Program-made: the position numbers and the translations under genes | The notes under the pieces: model-generated | What the model was told of the DNA's origin: nothing | Seen by the model: only the letters and a program-made list of their open reading frames with translations | The model's database searches: none | Assembly: GCA_965200895.1 (NCBI GenBank) | Contig: CBDAVM010000001.1 | Coordinates: 124,001-188,000, forward strand | Length of the DNA stretch: 64,000 nucleotides | Source: WTFV01 sp965200895 | GTDB taxonomy: Bacteria; Acidobacteriota; Vicinamibacteria; Vicinamibacterales; UBA8438 | Direction: 5' to 3' | In this document: in pieces, positions 26,279 through 34,697 of the stretch | Numbering within the stretch: the first letter of the stretch is position 1 | Layout: the number at the start of each line of letters is the position of its first letter

Positions 26279-26337
26279 CCGCGCACGAGCGCATCGGACC
26301 TCAACTGACGACGCACACCTCGATTTTCGACAGACGC

Positions 26338-27306
26338 ATGCAGCAATCCGACCACACCGAAGCAATGGAACCGGCCGCAGGGCACGCCGAAGCGGCGGAA
26401 CACGCCGGCGAGCACGCCGCGGAGAGCTTCGAAGCCGGCGAGGTGATCATCGAGCACGTCGCCAACAGCTCGTTCGAGCACCCGATCCTGCACCTGCCGG
26501 TCGTCCTCGGCATCGACTTCTCGGTGACCAAGCACGTCTTCATGCTGCTGCTGGTCGCCACCGCGGTCTTCCTGCTGATAACGACCACGGTGCGGCGCTA
26601 CCTGCGGCAGGACCGGCTGGTGCCGGGCGGCTTCATGAACGCCCTCGAGTTCGTCGTCGAGTTCATCCGCGACTCGATCGTGCGGCCCAACGTCGGCGCG
26701 AAGTACGTCTCGACGTGGGCGCCGCTCGTGCTCACGTTCTTCTTCTTCATCCTGGCCGCGAACATGATCGGCCTGATCCCCATCTTCGAGGTCGTGGGCC
26801 TGATCGATCACTATGTGCTGCACACCGGCGAGCACTCGCTGGTCAAGAACATCATTCACGGCGGCACGACCGCGACGGGCAACTTCAACGTCACCGCGGC
26901 GCTGGCCACGATCACGTTCGTGTCGATCATCATCGCCGGCAGCCTGGCCCACGGCTTCATCCAGCACTGGATCAACCTCGTGCCCCACGGGCTCGCGTGG
27001 CCGCTCTACATCCTGCTGATCCCGATCGAGGTCATGGGGATGTTCGTCAAGCCCTTCGCCCTGACCATGCGGCTGGCCGCCAACATGACCGGCGGGCACA
27101 TCGCGATCCTGGCCATCCTGTCGTTCGTGTTCATCTTCACCGAGCAGTTCAACGCGGCGGCCGGCATCAGCGTCGGCATCGGCGCCTCCATACCACTCGC
27201 CGTGGGCATCAACGCGCTCGAGATCATCATCGTTTTCGTCCAGGCATACGTCTTCACTCTGCTGTCGGCCGTGTTCATCGGCATGGCCATCAACGTGCAT
27301 CACTAG
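26338..27306 (+). CDS. atpB: ATP synthase Fo subunit a
   Basis: Polytopic subunit of 322 residues that forms the proton half-channels against the c-ring. The essential arginine lies in the FALTMRLAANMTGGHIAIL helix and the preceding IPIEVMGMFVKPF loop is typical. The first ~50 residues are an unusual hydrophilic, Glu/His/Ala-rich extension (HAEAAEHAGEHAAESFEAGE). The ATG at 26338 is listed; an ATG at 26365 (MEPAAGHAE) would shorten that extension. The upstream 59-bp gap follows the AtpI-like gene. Confidence 0.95.
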   Translation: MQQSDHTEAMEPAAGHAEAAEHAGEHAAESFEAGEVIIEHVANSSFEHPILHLPVVLGIDFSVTKHVFMLLLVATAVFLLITTTVRRYLRQDRLVPGGFMNALEFVVEFIRDSIVRPNVGAKYVSTWAPLVLTFFFFILAANMIGLIPIFEVVGLIDHYVLHTGEHSLVKNIIHGGTTATGNFNVTAALATITFVSIIIAGSLAHGFIQHWINLVPHGLAWPLYILLIPIEVMGMFVKPFALTMRLAANMTGGHIAILAILSFVFIFTEQFNAAAGISVGIGASIPLAVGINALEIIIVFVQAYVFTLLSAVFIGMAINVHH

Positions 27307-27335
27307 CATCACCAGCGAAACGGAGGTTTGACGGA

Positions 27336-27554
27336 ATGGAAGAGCTTCACCTGCTCGGTGCAGGCATCGGACTCGGCATGATCGTGATCGGCGCCGGTCT
27401 CGGCATCGGCAGATTCGCCGCTGCGGCCGCCGAGGGAATCGCCCGCCAGCCGAACGCCGCGGCACAGATCACCGGCGCCATCAATCTGCCGCTGTTCCTG
27501 CTCGAAGGCGTCGCGATTCTGGCCGAGGTCTTCGTTCTGATCCTCATGCTCTAG
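27336..27554 (+). CDS. atpE: ATP synthase Fo subunit c
   Basis: Proteolipid of 72 residues, a helical hairpin forming the rotary c-ring. The glycine-rich first helix is GAGIGLGMIVIGAGLGIG, the polar loop is ARQPNA, and the ion-carrying carboxylate is E57 in FLLEGVA. A second glutamate, E64, lies seven residues further in the same helix. The sodium-type glutamine in helix 1 is not evident, which favours protons. GGAGG precedes the ATG by nine bases. Confidence 0.95.
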   Translation: MEELHLLGAGIGLGMIVIGAGLGIGRFAAAAAEGIARQPNAAAQITGAINLPLFLLEGVAILAEVFVLILML

Positions 27555-27566
27555 GCAGGAGCCAAC

Positions 27567-28073
27567 ATGGACAACCCGCTCGTTCAGCCCGATCCGGGGC
27601 TGTTCTTCTGGACGATCGCGGTCTTCCTGACCCTGCTGTTCCTGCTGAAGCGGTTCGCGTGGGGCCCGCTGCTGGCGGCGCTCGAGGAACGGCAGGCCGG
27701 GATCCGCAAGTCGCTCGACGACGCTGACTCGGCCAGGAAGGAGCTGGCCGAGGTGCAGGCGAAGGCCAGCGCGCTCATCGGCCAGGCGCGGACCGAGGCC
27801 GACACGATTCTGTCGGAGGCCCGTGCCGACGGCGCCCGCATCCGGCAGGAGCTGCGCGATGCGGCGCAGAAGGAAGCGGAGGCGATCGCCCGCAGCGCCC
27901 AGCAGCAGATTCAGTTGGAACGGGACCGCGCCGTCGCCGAGATCCGCCAGCAGGCGGTGGAGCTCTCGGTGATGATCGCCTCGAAGCTCATCCGCCGGAA
28001 TCTCACCCGGGAAGACAACGCGGCGCTGATCGACGAGGCGCTCGATCAGATCGACTCCACCCGGATACAGTGA
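27567..28073 (+). CDS. atpF: ATP synthase Fo subunit b
   Basis: Peripheral-stalk subunit of 168 residues: one N-terminal membrane helix (about 11-28, GLFFWTIAVFLTLLFLLK) followed by a long charged coiled coil (EERQAGIRKSLDDADSARKE onward) and a C-terminal part (VMIASKLIRRNL) that docks on F1. GGAG precedes the ATG. It is 12 bp after atpE and is the last atp gene: the delta, alpha, gamma, beta and epsilon genes do not follow. Confidence 0.95.
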   Translation: MDNPLVQPDPGLFFWTIAVFLTLLFLLKRFAWGPLLAALEERQAGIRKSLDDADSARKELAEVQAKASALIGQARTEADTILSEARADGARIRQELRDAAQKEAEAIARSAQQQIQLERDRAVAEIRQQAVELSVMIASKLIRRNLTREDNAALIDEALDQIDSTRIQ

Positions 28074-28075
28074 AC

Positions 28076-28111
28076 CTGCACGGCCGGCCGCGTCAACGGC
28101 CGGCCGTGCAG
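28076..28111. terminator. strong hairpin terminator between atpF and the convergent small gene
   Basis: A perfect 15-bp stem (28076-28090 with 28097-28111) with a six-base loop CGTCAA begins two bases after the atpF stop and ends five bases from the convergent gene's stop. It is almost all G+C and lacks a T tract. It should act in both directions. Confidence 0.75.
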
Positions 28112-28115
28112 AACG

Positions 28116-28331
28116 CTACGGCTGCGGAAGTCGCAGCGCGATCTGGAACAGGGCCGCCGCCACGCCGCTGAATCCCGCCAACAGCATCCCGATCACCGCC
28201 CCGACCATCCACTTCAGGATCCGCACGTCACCGGCAATCTCGCCCATCTCTTCGGCCGCGGCGAGCGCCGCCTCCTGATCCGCGCCCGCCGACAAATGCG
28301 CCCCGTACGTCTTCGCCGCCACCGTTCTCAT
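28116..28331 (-). CDS. small membrane-anchored protein, function unknown
   Basis: Protein of 71 residues: a hydrophilic N-terminal part with an Ala/Glu-rich helix (AGADQEAALAAAEEMGE), a basic turn DVRILKW and one C-terminal membrane helix (about 44-66). I do not recognise a family. GGAGG lies seven bases before the ATG, and a promoter-like TTGCAG-18-TAGTAT stands upstream, so it is probably expressed separately from the nuo operon that ends 116 bp before it. Confidence 0.65.
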   Translation of the reverse strand: MRTVAAKTYGAHLSAGADQEAALAAAEEMGEIAGDVRILKWMVGAVIGMLLAGFSGVAAALFQIALRLPQP

Positions 28332-28371
28332 CGTCGTGCCTCCGTCGCCTCCCGCACACACTAACTTCCAC

Positions 28372-28401
28372 ATACTAGCGCCACACGACGGCGGGCTGCA
28401 A
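28372..28401 (-). promoter_or_regulatory. candidate promoter of the 71-residue membrane protein gene
   Basis: Minus-strand -35 TTGCAG (28396-28401) and -10 TAGTAT (28372-28377) with an 18-base spacer, ending 40 bases before the small gene's ATG. It is in the only AT-richer patch of the gap after nuoN. It is a moderate match only. Confidence 0.4.
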
Positions 28402-28447
28402 TGATGCGCGTCAAGGTCGCGCCGTCGGGACGCACGACCGTTGCCCT

Positions 28448-29917
28448 TCAGCGAAGGGCGGTGGCCGGGACCGCCGAGCCGAACATGTCGGCGGCGATCT
28501 GGGCGTGGTCGAACAGCACCTGCGGGTAGACGCCGAAGAGGAGGGAGCCGACGACCGCGATGACCAGGGCGGTCGCCATGGCCGGACTGACGGTGATGTC
28601 CGAGCCGATGGTCTCGTCCTTCAGCCACATGAAGACCACGACGCGGTAGTAGTAGTAGAGCGAGATGACGCTGTTGACGACGAAGATCACGGCGAGCCAG
28701 ACGAAGCCCGATTCGATGGCCGCGCCGAACAGCCACAGCTTGCCCATGAAGCCGGCCGTCGGCGGGATGCCGCCGAGCGACAGCATGAAGATCAGCATGG
28801 CGACCGCGGCCAGCGGCTTGCGGAGGTACAGGCCGCTGAGGTCCTTCAGCTCGTCGCCGATGACGTCCTGCCGCCGCAGCATGGCGACCACCGCGAACGC
28901 GCCGAGCTGCATGAAGATGTAGACCCAGAGGTAGACCAGAGCGGCCGCGACGCCGCGCTCGGTCGCCGCCACCACGCCGATCAGGATGTACCCGGCGTGG
29001 GCGATGGACGAGTAGGCGAGCATCCGCTTGGTGTTGTTCTGCGTGAGCGCGGCGATGTTGCCGACCGTCATCGTGACCGCGGCCAGCACCCAGAACAGCA
29101 CCTGCCAGTCGACGACCAGGCTCGGCAACCCCTCGATGAAGATGCGCAGGATCATCGCGAACGAGGCCGCCTTCGAGCCGACCGAGAGATACGCCGTCAC
29201 CGGCGTGGGCGCCCCCTCGTAGACATCCGGCGCCCACATGTGGAACGGCACCGCCGCGATCTTGAACCCCATCCCCGCGACGAGGAGCACGAGGGCCAGC
29301 GACAGCACCAGGGTCCGCTCCCCGCCCGCCAGCGCCTCGGCGATGCCGGCGAGGCTCGTCGTGCCCGTCGCGCCGTAGAACAGCGACATGCCGTAGAGCA
29401 GGATGCCGAGCGAGAACGCGCCGAGCAGGAAGTACTTGACCGAGGCCTCGTTCGACCGCTGGTTCGGCTTCAGGTAGCCGGCCAGGATGTAGAACGAGAT
29501 GGCCATCGTCTCGAGACCGATGAACAGCGTGATCAGGTCGACGCCGCTGGCCATGAACAGCATGCCGAGCGTCGCGCACAGGATGAGGAAGTAGTACTCG
29601 CCGGGGCGAACGCCCTCCACGCGCAGGTACGACGGCGACATCAGCACCGTCAACAGCGCCGACACGATGATGATGGCCTTGAAGAAGGTGGCGAAACCGT
29701 CGATCGCCAGCAGGCCCGCCGAGATGGTCGTGTCCACGCCGGTGAACCCGATGACCGCCGCGCCGGTCACCGCCAGCGTGAGCAGCGTCATGCCCAGCGT
29801 CGCCCACTCGCGCCGCGGCAGCAGGACGTCGATCACCAGGACGAGCAGCGCCCCGCCCGTCAGCAGCAGCTCGGGCAGCAGGTAGTAGAAGTCGGCGGCG
29901 GTGAAACCGGCTGGCAT
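28448..29917 (-). CDS. nuoN: NADH-quinone oxidoreductase subunit N
   Basis: Antiporter-like proton-pumping subunit of complex I, 489 residues with about fourteen helices. It begins DFYYLLPELLLTGGALLVL, contains LETMAISFYILAGYLK with the conserved glutamate, GMGFKIAAVPFHMWAPDVYEGAPTPVTAYLS with the conserved lysine, and SLGGIPPTAGFMGK. It is the distal gene of the operon, two bases after nuoM. Confidence 0.96.
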   Translation of the reverse strand: MPAGFTAADFYYLLPELLLTGGALLVLVIDVLLPRREWATLGMTLLTLAVTGAAVIGFTGVDTTISAGLLAIDGFATFFKAIIIVSALLTVLMSPSYLRVEGVRPGEYYFLILCATLGMLFMASGVDLITLFIGLETMAISFYILAGYLKPNQRSNEASVKYFLLGAFSLGILLYGMSLFYGATGTTSLAGIAEALAGGERTLVLSLALVLLVAGMGFKIAAVPFHMWAPDVYEGAPTPVTAYLSVGSKAASFAMILRIFIEGLPSLVVDWQVLFWVLAAVTMTVGNIAALTQNNTKRMLAYSSIAHAGYILIGVVAATERGVAAALVYLWVYIFMQLGAFAVVAMLRRQDVIGDELKDLSGLYLRKPLAAVAMLIFMLSLGGIPPTAGFMGKLWLFGAAIESGFVWLAVIFVVNSVISLYYYYRVVVFMWLKDETIGSDITVSPAMATALVIAVVGSLLFGVYPQVLFDHAQIAADMFGSAVPATALR

Positions 29918-29919
29918 CT

Positions 29920-31605
29920 TCAGTTCCCCGCCGTGATGTGGCGCACGCCGCGACCGGCGGACACGTCGATGACCTCCGACGCGTCAATGCGCCCGCGCGC
30001 CGCAACTGCCGGCGCGCCGCCGCCCCCCGCCTCGACGGCCGCGGCCGCCCCCCCGTCGCCGTTCGCGGCGACCGCCGGGTCGTCGTCACCGGACACGACC
30101 GCGAAGCGCGGCGTGTAGTCCGCGTTGACGCGCAGCATGACCCTGTCCACCGAGGTCTCCAGCCGGTCGAGGAAGGGCTTGGGGTAGAGCCCGATCCAGA
30201 CCGCCAGCACCAGCAGCGGGACGAAGGTGACGAACTCGCGGAAGCTCAGGTCCGGCAGGTTCTCGTTCTTCGGATTCGTCACCGTGCCGAACATGGTGCG
30301 CTGGTAGAGCCACAGCATGTAGGCGGCGCCGAGCACGATGCCGGACGCAGCGAAGAACGCCCACGTCTTCTGCACCACGAAGACGCCCTGCAGGATCAGG
30401 ATCTCCCCGATGAAGCCGTTGAGCGTCGGCAGTCCTATCGACGACATCGTCATGACGAGGAACACCGCGGCGTAGACCGGCATCACCTTCGACAGCCCGC
30501 CGTACTCGGCGATGAGCCGGGTGTGCCGGCGCTCGTAGACGATGCCGACGATCAGGAAGAGCGCGCCCGTCGAGATGCCGTGGTTGAGCTGCTGCACGAT
30601 GCTGCCGGTGATGCCCACCGGGGTCAGGGCGAACATGCCCAGCATCACCATCCCCATGTGGCTGACGCTGGAGTAGGCGACCAGCCGTTTCCAGTCGCGC
30701 TGCGCCATGGCCACCAGGGCGCCGTAGACGATGCCGATGATCGAGAGCGCCGCCACCAGGGGCACGAACGCCGAGGTCGCCTCCGGCAGGATCGGCAGGC
30801 TGAAGCGGATGAAGCCGTAGGTCCCCATCTTCAGCAGCACGGCGGCCAGGATGACCGACCCGGCGGTCGGCGCGTCGGTGTGGGCGTCGGGCAGCCAGGT
30901 GTGGAACGGGAACATCGGCACCTTGACCGCGAAACCCAGGAAGAACGCCAGGAAGATCCACCACTGCATGTCGAACGGGATGCCCAACTGGTGGAACTGC
31001 GTCACATCGAACGTGTACACCCCCGTCACGCTGTGGTTGTAGAAGTAGACGGCGAGGATGCCGAGCAGCATGACGACGCTGCCGACCAGGGTGAACAGGA
31101 AGAACTTGATTGCCGAGTACAGCCGGTTGTCGCTGCCCCAGATGCCGATCAGGAAGTACATCGGCACCAGCATGACTTCCCAGAACAGGAAGAACAGCAG
31201 GAAGTCGAGCGACACGAACGCGCCGATCATCCCCGTCTGGAGCATCAGCAGGAAGACGTAGTACTCCTTCACCCGCATCGTGATCGCGTTCCAGGACGAC
31301 AGCACGGCGATGACGCCCATCAGCGTCGTCAGCAGGATCAGCAGCACGCTGAAACCGTCGACCCCGAGAAAGTACTCCGCCCCGATGGACGGGATCCACG
31401 GCAGCCGCTCCACGAACTGGAACTCGGGGTTCGCCGTGTCGTAGCGGAACCACAGCGGCAGCGACACGATGAAGCCGATGAAGACGGTGACGTTGGCGAT
31501 CCAGCGGATCACGTCCTCCTGCCGCTTCGGCACGAACAGCAGCACGAGCGCGCCGACGAGCGGCGTGAACAGGATCAGCGACAGCAGGCTGGAGTCGTTA
31601 CTCAT
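29920..31605 (-). CDS. nuoM: NADH-quinone oxidoreductase subunit M
   Basis: Antiporter-like complex I subunit of 561 residues. Family motifs include FFLFWEVMLVPMYFLIGIWG, AVKVPMFPFHTWLPDAHTDAPTAGSVILA and IGLPTLNGFIGE. The last ~55 residues form a hydrophilic Ala/Gly-rich tail that is longer than in typical NuoM and is probably exposed. The ATG is 15 bp after the nuoL stop. Function is proton translocation in the membrane arm. Confidence 0.96.
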   Translation of the reverse strand: MSNDSSLLSLILFTPLVGALVLLFVPKRQEDVIRWIANVTVFIGFIVSLPLWFRYDTANPEFQFVERLPWIPSIGAEYFLGVDGFSVLLILLTTLMGVIAVLSSWNAITMRVKEYYVFLLMLQTGMIGAFVSLDFLLFFLFWEVMLVPMYFLIGIWGSDNRLYSAIKFFLFTLVGSVVMLLGILAVYFYNHSVTGVYTFDVTQFHQLGIPFDMQWWIFLAFFLGFAVKVPMFPFHTWLPDAHTDAPTAGSVILAAVLLKMGTYGFIRFSLPILPEATSAFVPLVAALSIIGIVYGALVAMAQRDWKRLVAYSSVSHMGMVMLGMFALTPVGITGSIVQQLNHGISTGALFLIVGIVYERRHTRLIAEYGGLSKVMPVYAAVFLVMTMSSIGLPTLNGFIGEILILQGVFVVQKTWAFFAASGIVLGAAYMLWLYQRTMFGTVTNPKNENLPDLSFREFVTFVPLLVLAVWIGLYPKPFLDRLETSVDRVMLRVNADYTPRFAVVSGDDDPAVAANGDGGAAAAVEAGGGGAPAVAARGRIDASEVIDVSAGRGVRHITAGN

Positions 31606-31620
31606 GACAAGTGTCCGAAA

Positions 31621-33801
31621 TCACCGGGCGACGAGGAACCAGGTCACGAACGCGAACACGCCGAGCAGCGTGACGAACGCATAGTTCTGAATCAGGCCGG
31701 TCTGGGCCCGGCGGAAGACATAGCTGGCCTCGCCGCAGATCCAGGCGGTCAGGTTGACGAGCCCGTCGACGACGTACTTGTCGAGGATGTGCGACACCCA
31801 GGACGCGGCGATCGTCGTCCAGCCGGTGCCGTTGACGGCGCCGTCCACCACCCCGCGGTCGACCGCCCACAGGCCGTTGGCGCTCCCCATCGCGCCCCGC
31901 ACCACCGTCGCGTCGTACAGCTCGTCGACGTAGTACTTGTTGGTCAGCACGCGGTGCGGGACGGCCAGGTTCGCCGCCAGCTCCTCCGCCCGTTCCGGGC
32001 GCTCGACGTAGTTGCGGTACGCCAGCCAGATGGCGCCGAGGGCGATCAGCACCGAGAGCCCCATCAGCCCGAACTCCGCCAGAATCGAAATGTGATGCGC
32101 CTCCTCGACGACGTGCGCACCCGGGGCGACGAAGCTCGGATGCAGGAAGTGATCGATGGCCGCCGTCCCGAACGGCCACGCCGGCTCGAAGGCGACCGGC
32201 ACGCCCAGGAAGCCGGCAAAGAACGCACCGACGGCAAGCAGCGCGAGCGGCACTGTCATCCACCGCGACGATTCGTGCGGACCGTGCCACGCGTGACCGT
32301 GATCCTCCCCGCCGTGCCCGGGACTCTCCGCGTCATGGCCGTGGGCATCGCCGCCGTTGCCGTTCCCGTCCTCGCCGCCGTGTCCGCTGCCCCCCGCCCA
32401 ATCCCAGACCGGTCCGCGATAGGCGCCGTAGAAGGTCATGTAGATGAGCCGGAACATGTAGAACGCGGTCATCCCGGCAGTGACGACAGCCAGGAACCAC
32501 AGCAGGCGGTCCGGCACGAACGAGCCGTGATGGAGGAACGTGTTCAGCAGGATTTCGTCCTTGCTGAAGAACCCCGACAGGGGCGGAATGCCGGCGATGG
32601 CGACGGCGCCGATCACCATCGTGAGCGCGGTCACCGGCATGTACTGCCGAAGGCCGCCCATCTTCCGCATGTCCTGCTCCTCGTTCATCCCGTGGATGAC
32701 CGAGCCGCTGCCGAGAAACAGCAGGGCCTTGAAGAAGGCGTGCGTCATCAGGTGGAAAGCCGCCACCCCGAACGCGCCGACGCCGGTGGCGAGGAACATG
32801 TAGCCGAGCTGCGACACCGTCGAGTAGGCCAGCACGCGCTTGATGTCCGTCTGCACCAGACCGATGGTCGCGGCCACCAGCGCGGTCAGCACCCCGATCA
32901 CCGCCACGAGCTCCATGACCATCGGCGCGTGAGAGAAGAGCACCGCGTTGCGGCAGACCATGTAGACGCCGGCCGTGACCATCGTGGCCGCGTGGATGAG
33001 CGCCGACACCGGGGTCGGGCCCTCCATCGCGTCCGGCAGCCAGACATAGAGCGGAATCTGCGCGCTCTTGCCGGTGGCCCCGATGAACAGACACAGGCAG
33101 ATGAGCGAGATCACCCCGAAGCCGACCGCCGCGGTCTCGACCGGCATGTGCGATGCGGCCTCGGCCACGGCGCGGAAGTCGAGCGTGCCGAAGGTGAAGA
33201 ACACCAGGAAGACGCCGAGGACGAAGCCCCAGTCGCCGATGCGGTTGACGATGAATGCCTTCTTGCCGGCGTCTGACGCGCTCTGCTTGTGGTACCAGTA
33301 GCCAATCAGCAGGTAGGAGCAGAGACCGACGCCCTCCCAGCCGACGAACATGACCAGGAAGTTGCCCCCCAGCACGAGGGTGAGCATGAAGAAGCAGAAC
33401 AGGTTCAGGTAGCAGAAGAAGCGCGCCACGCCGCCGCGCGGCTCGTGCTCGATGTAGCCGATCGAGTAGATGTGGATCAGGAAGCCGATACCGGTGACGA
33501 TGAGCAGCATCATCGCCGACAGCGGGTCGAGCACGAACGACCAGTCGACGGTGAACGCGCCGATGCCGTCGGTGGTCTCCAGCGGGATCGGCGGGATCCA
33601 GCTTGCCACCGTCACCTCGTGGAAGCGCTCCTCGGTCCCGAGCAGCTCCACGAAGGCCCAGAAGCTCAGCCACAGGGCCCAGCCCATCATGAACGAGGCC
33701 AGCACGCCGGCGAATCGCTTGCCGAAGAAGCGAATCCCCACCAGCCCGTTGAGGGCCGCGCCGATGCCGGGCAGGAGCGGGATCAGCCAGATTGATTCCA
33801 T
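31621..33801 (-). CDS. nuoL: NADH-quinone oxidoreductase subunit L
   Basis: Largest antiporter-like complex I subunit, 726 residues, with about sixteen helices and the lateral helix near the C terminus. Seen motifs: MFVGWEGVGLCSYLLIGYWY, ATGKSAQIPLYVWLPDAMEGPTPVSALIHAATMVTAGVYM, and AIAGIPPLSGFFSKDEIL. A hydrophilic loop at about residues 466-510 is rich in Gly and His (eight histidines). Seven bases separate it from nuoK. Confidence 0.97.
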   Translation of the reverse strand: MESIWLIPLLPGIGAALNGLVGIRFFGKRFAGVLASFMMGWALWLSFWAFVELLGTEERFHEVTVASWIPPIPLETTDGIGAFTVDWSFVLDPLSAMMLLIVTGIGFLIHIYSIGYIEHEPRGGVARFFCYLNLFCFFMLTLVLGGNFLVMFVGWEGVGLCSYLLIGYWYHKQSASDAGKKAFIVNRIGDWGFVLGVFLVFFTFGTLDFRAVAEAASHMPVETAAVGFGVISLICLCLFIGATGKSAQIPLYVWLPDAMEGPTPVSALIHAATMVTAGVYMVCRNAVLFSHAPMVMELVAVIGVLTALVAATIGLVQTDIKRVLAYSTVSQLGYMFLATGVGAFGVAAFHLMTHAFFKALLFLGSGSVIHGMNEEQDMRKMGGLRQYMPVTALTMVIGAVAIAGIPPLSGFFSKDEILLNTFLHHGSFVPDRLLWFLAVVTAGMTAFYMFRLIYMTFYGAYRGPVWDWAGGSGHGGEDGNGNGGDAHGHDAESPGHGGEDHGHAWHGPHESSRWMTVPLALLAVGAFFAGFLGVPVAFEPAWPFGTAAIDHFLHPSFVAPGAHVVEEAHHISILAEFGLMGLSVLIALGAIWLAYRNYVERPERAEELAANLAVPHRVLTNKYYVDELYDATVVRGAMGSANGLWAVDRGVVDGAVNGTGWTTIAASWVSHILDKYVVDGLVNLTAWICGEASYVFRRAQTGLIQNYAFVTLLGVFAFVTWFLVAR

Positions 33802-33808
33802 GGGCGGC

Positions 33809-34117
33809 TCACCAGCGCATGATCTGGATCTCGTCGATGTTCACCGTCTCCTTGTTGCGGTAGAAGGCGATGATGATGCCCAGCCCGACGGCCGCTTCGG
33901 CCGCCGCCACCGCGATCACGAAGACGACGAAGACCTGTCCGGCGAGATCCTGAAGCCGGTCGGACAGCGCGATCAGGTTGATGTTGACCGCGTTCAGGAT
34001 GAGCTCGATCGACATGAAGATGATGATCACGTTGCGGCGCACCAGAACGCCGATCACGCCGATCATGAAGAGCGCCGCCGACAGCAGGCTGTAGTGGAGG
34101 GGAGTGATCTCGAGCAC
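33809..34117 (-). CDS. nuoK: NADH-quinone oxidoreductase subunit K
   Basis: Small membrane subunit of 102 residues with three helices. The family pattern LFMIGVIGVLVRRNVIIIFMSIELILNAVNINLIAL carries the conserved glutamate in helix 2, and VVFVIAVAAAEAAVGLGIIIAFYR the second glutamate. It belongs to the proton pathway near the quinone site. Eleven bases after nuoJ. Confidence 0.97.
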   Translation of the reverse strand: MLEITPLHYSLLSAALFMIGVIGVLVRRNVIIIFMSIELILNAVNINLIALSDRLQDLAGQVFVVFVIAVAAAEAAVGLGIIIAFYRNKETVNIDEIQIMRW

Positions 34118-34128
34118 GCGCTTCCCTT

Positions 34129-34680
34129 CTACAAGTGCCGCTTGGCCAGGACGATGGCGCCGATCATCGCCACCAGCAGCAGCATCGAGGCCACCTCGAA
34201 CGGAATCAGGTAGCTCGTGTAGAGCACCCAGCCGAGCTGCTCCGTGTTGCAGCTTACGAGCCCGCCGCCGCAGTCGGCGAACGGCGTATCGGCGGCCCGC
34301 AGCGCGGCCTCGGTGGAGGCCGAGCCGTCGCCGCTGACCGAGGAGTAGACGCCGATGGCGATGACCTCGGCCAGCACGACGCCCGCGAGAATCAGCCCCG
34401 AACGGGCGACCCGCCGCGGATCGGCGTAACGCTCCGGCGCCTTCTTCAGGTTCACGAGCATGACCACGAACAGGTACAGGACGACAATGCCGCCGGCGTA
34501 CACGAGCACCTGGATGACGGCGACGAACTCCGCGCTGAGCGTGACGTAGAGCACCGCCACCAGCAGGAAGTTGACCACCAGGAAGAGCACGCTGTGGACG
34601 GCGCTGCGGGCCGAGATCACCATGATCCCCAGGCCCAGAATCAGCACGGCGAGCGTCCAGAACACTATCGCTTCGGCCAT
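34129..34680 (-). CDS. nuoJ: NADH-quinone oxidoreductase subunit J
   Basis: Membrane subunit of 183 residues with five predicted helices. The conserved EFVAVIQVLVYAGGIVVLYLFVVML stretch includes the pi-bulge helix of complex I. Between the last two helices is a soluble loop (about 125-155) with two cysteines in a DCGGGLVSC pattern. The ATG at 34680 was chosen as the first family-matching start. It lies between nuoH and nuoK. Confidence 0.95.
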   Translation of the reverse strand: MAEAIVFWTLAVLILGLGIMVISARSAVHSVLFLVVNFLLVAVLYVTLSAEFVAVIQVLVYAGGIVVLYLFVVMLVNLKKAPERYADPRRVARSGLILAGVVLAEVIAIGVYSSVSGDGSASTEAALRAADTPFADCGGGLVSCNTEQLGWVLYTSYLIPFEVASMLLLVAMIGAIVLAKRHL

Positions 34681-34697
34681 CGGTTGCTTCTGCGCGT

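Noticed and set aside
26005..26280. Upstream extension of atpB through the AtpI-like gene
   Set aside because: The open frame runs back antiphase through the AtpI-like gene; the ATG at 26338 follows an independent gap and gives the right family length.
27336..27554. Sodium-dependent c-ring
   Set aside because: The helix-1 glutamine and the residues following the key glutamate that define sodium binding are not seen, so a proton ring is more likely.
29938..33276. Plus-strand open frame of over 1100 codons opposite nuoM and nuoL
   Set aside because: Its His/Arg/Asp-rich translation is the expected shadow of hydrophobic complex I codons in GC-rich DNA.
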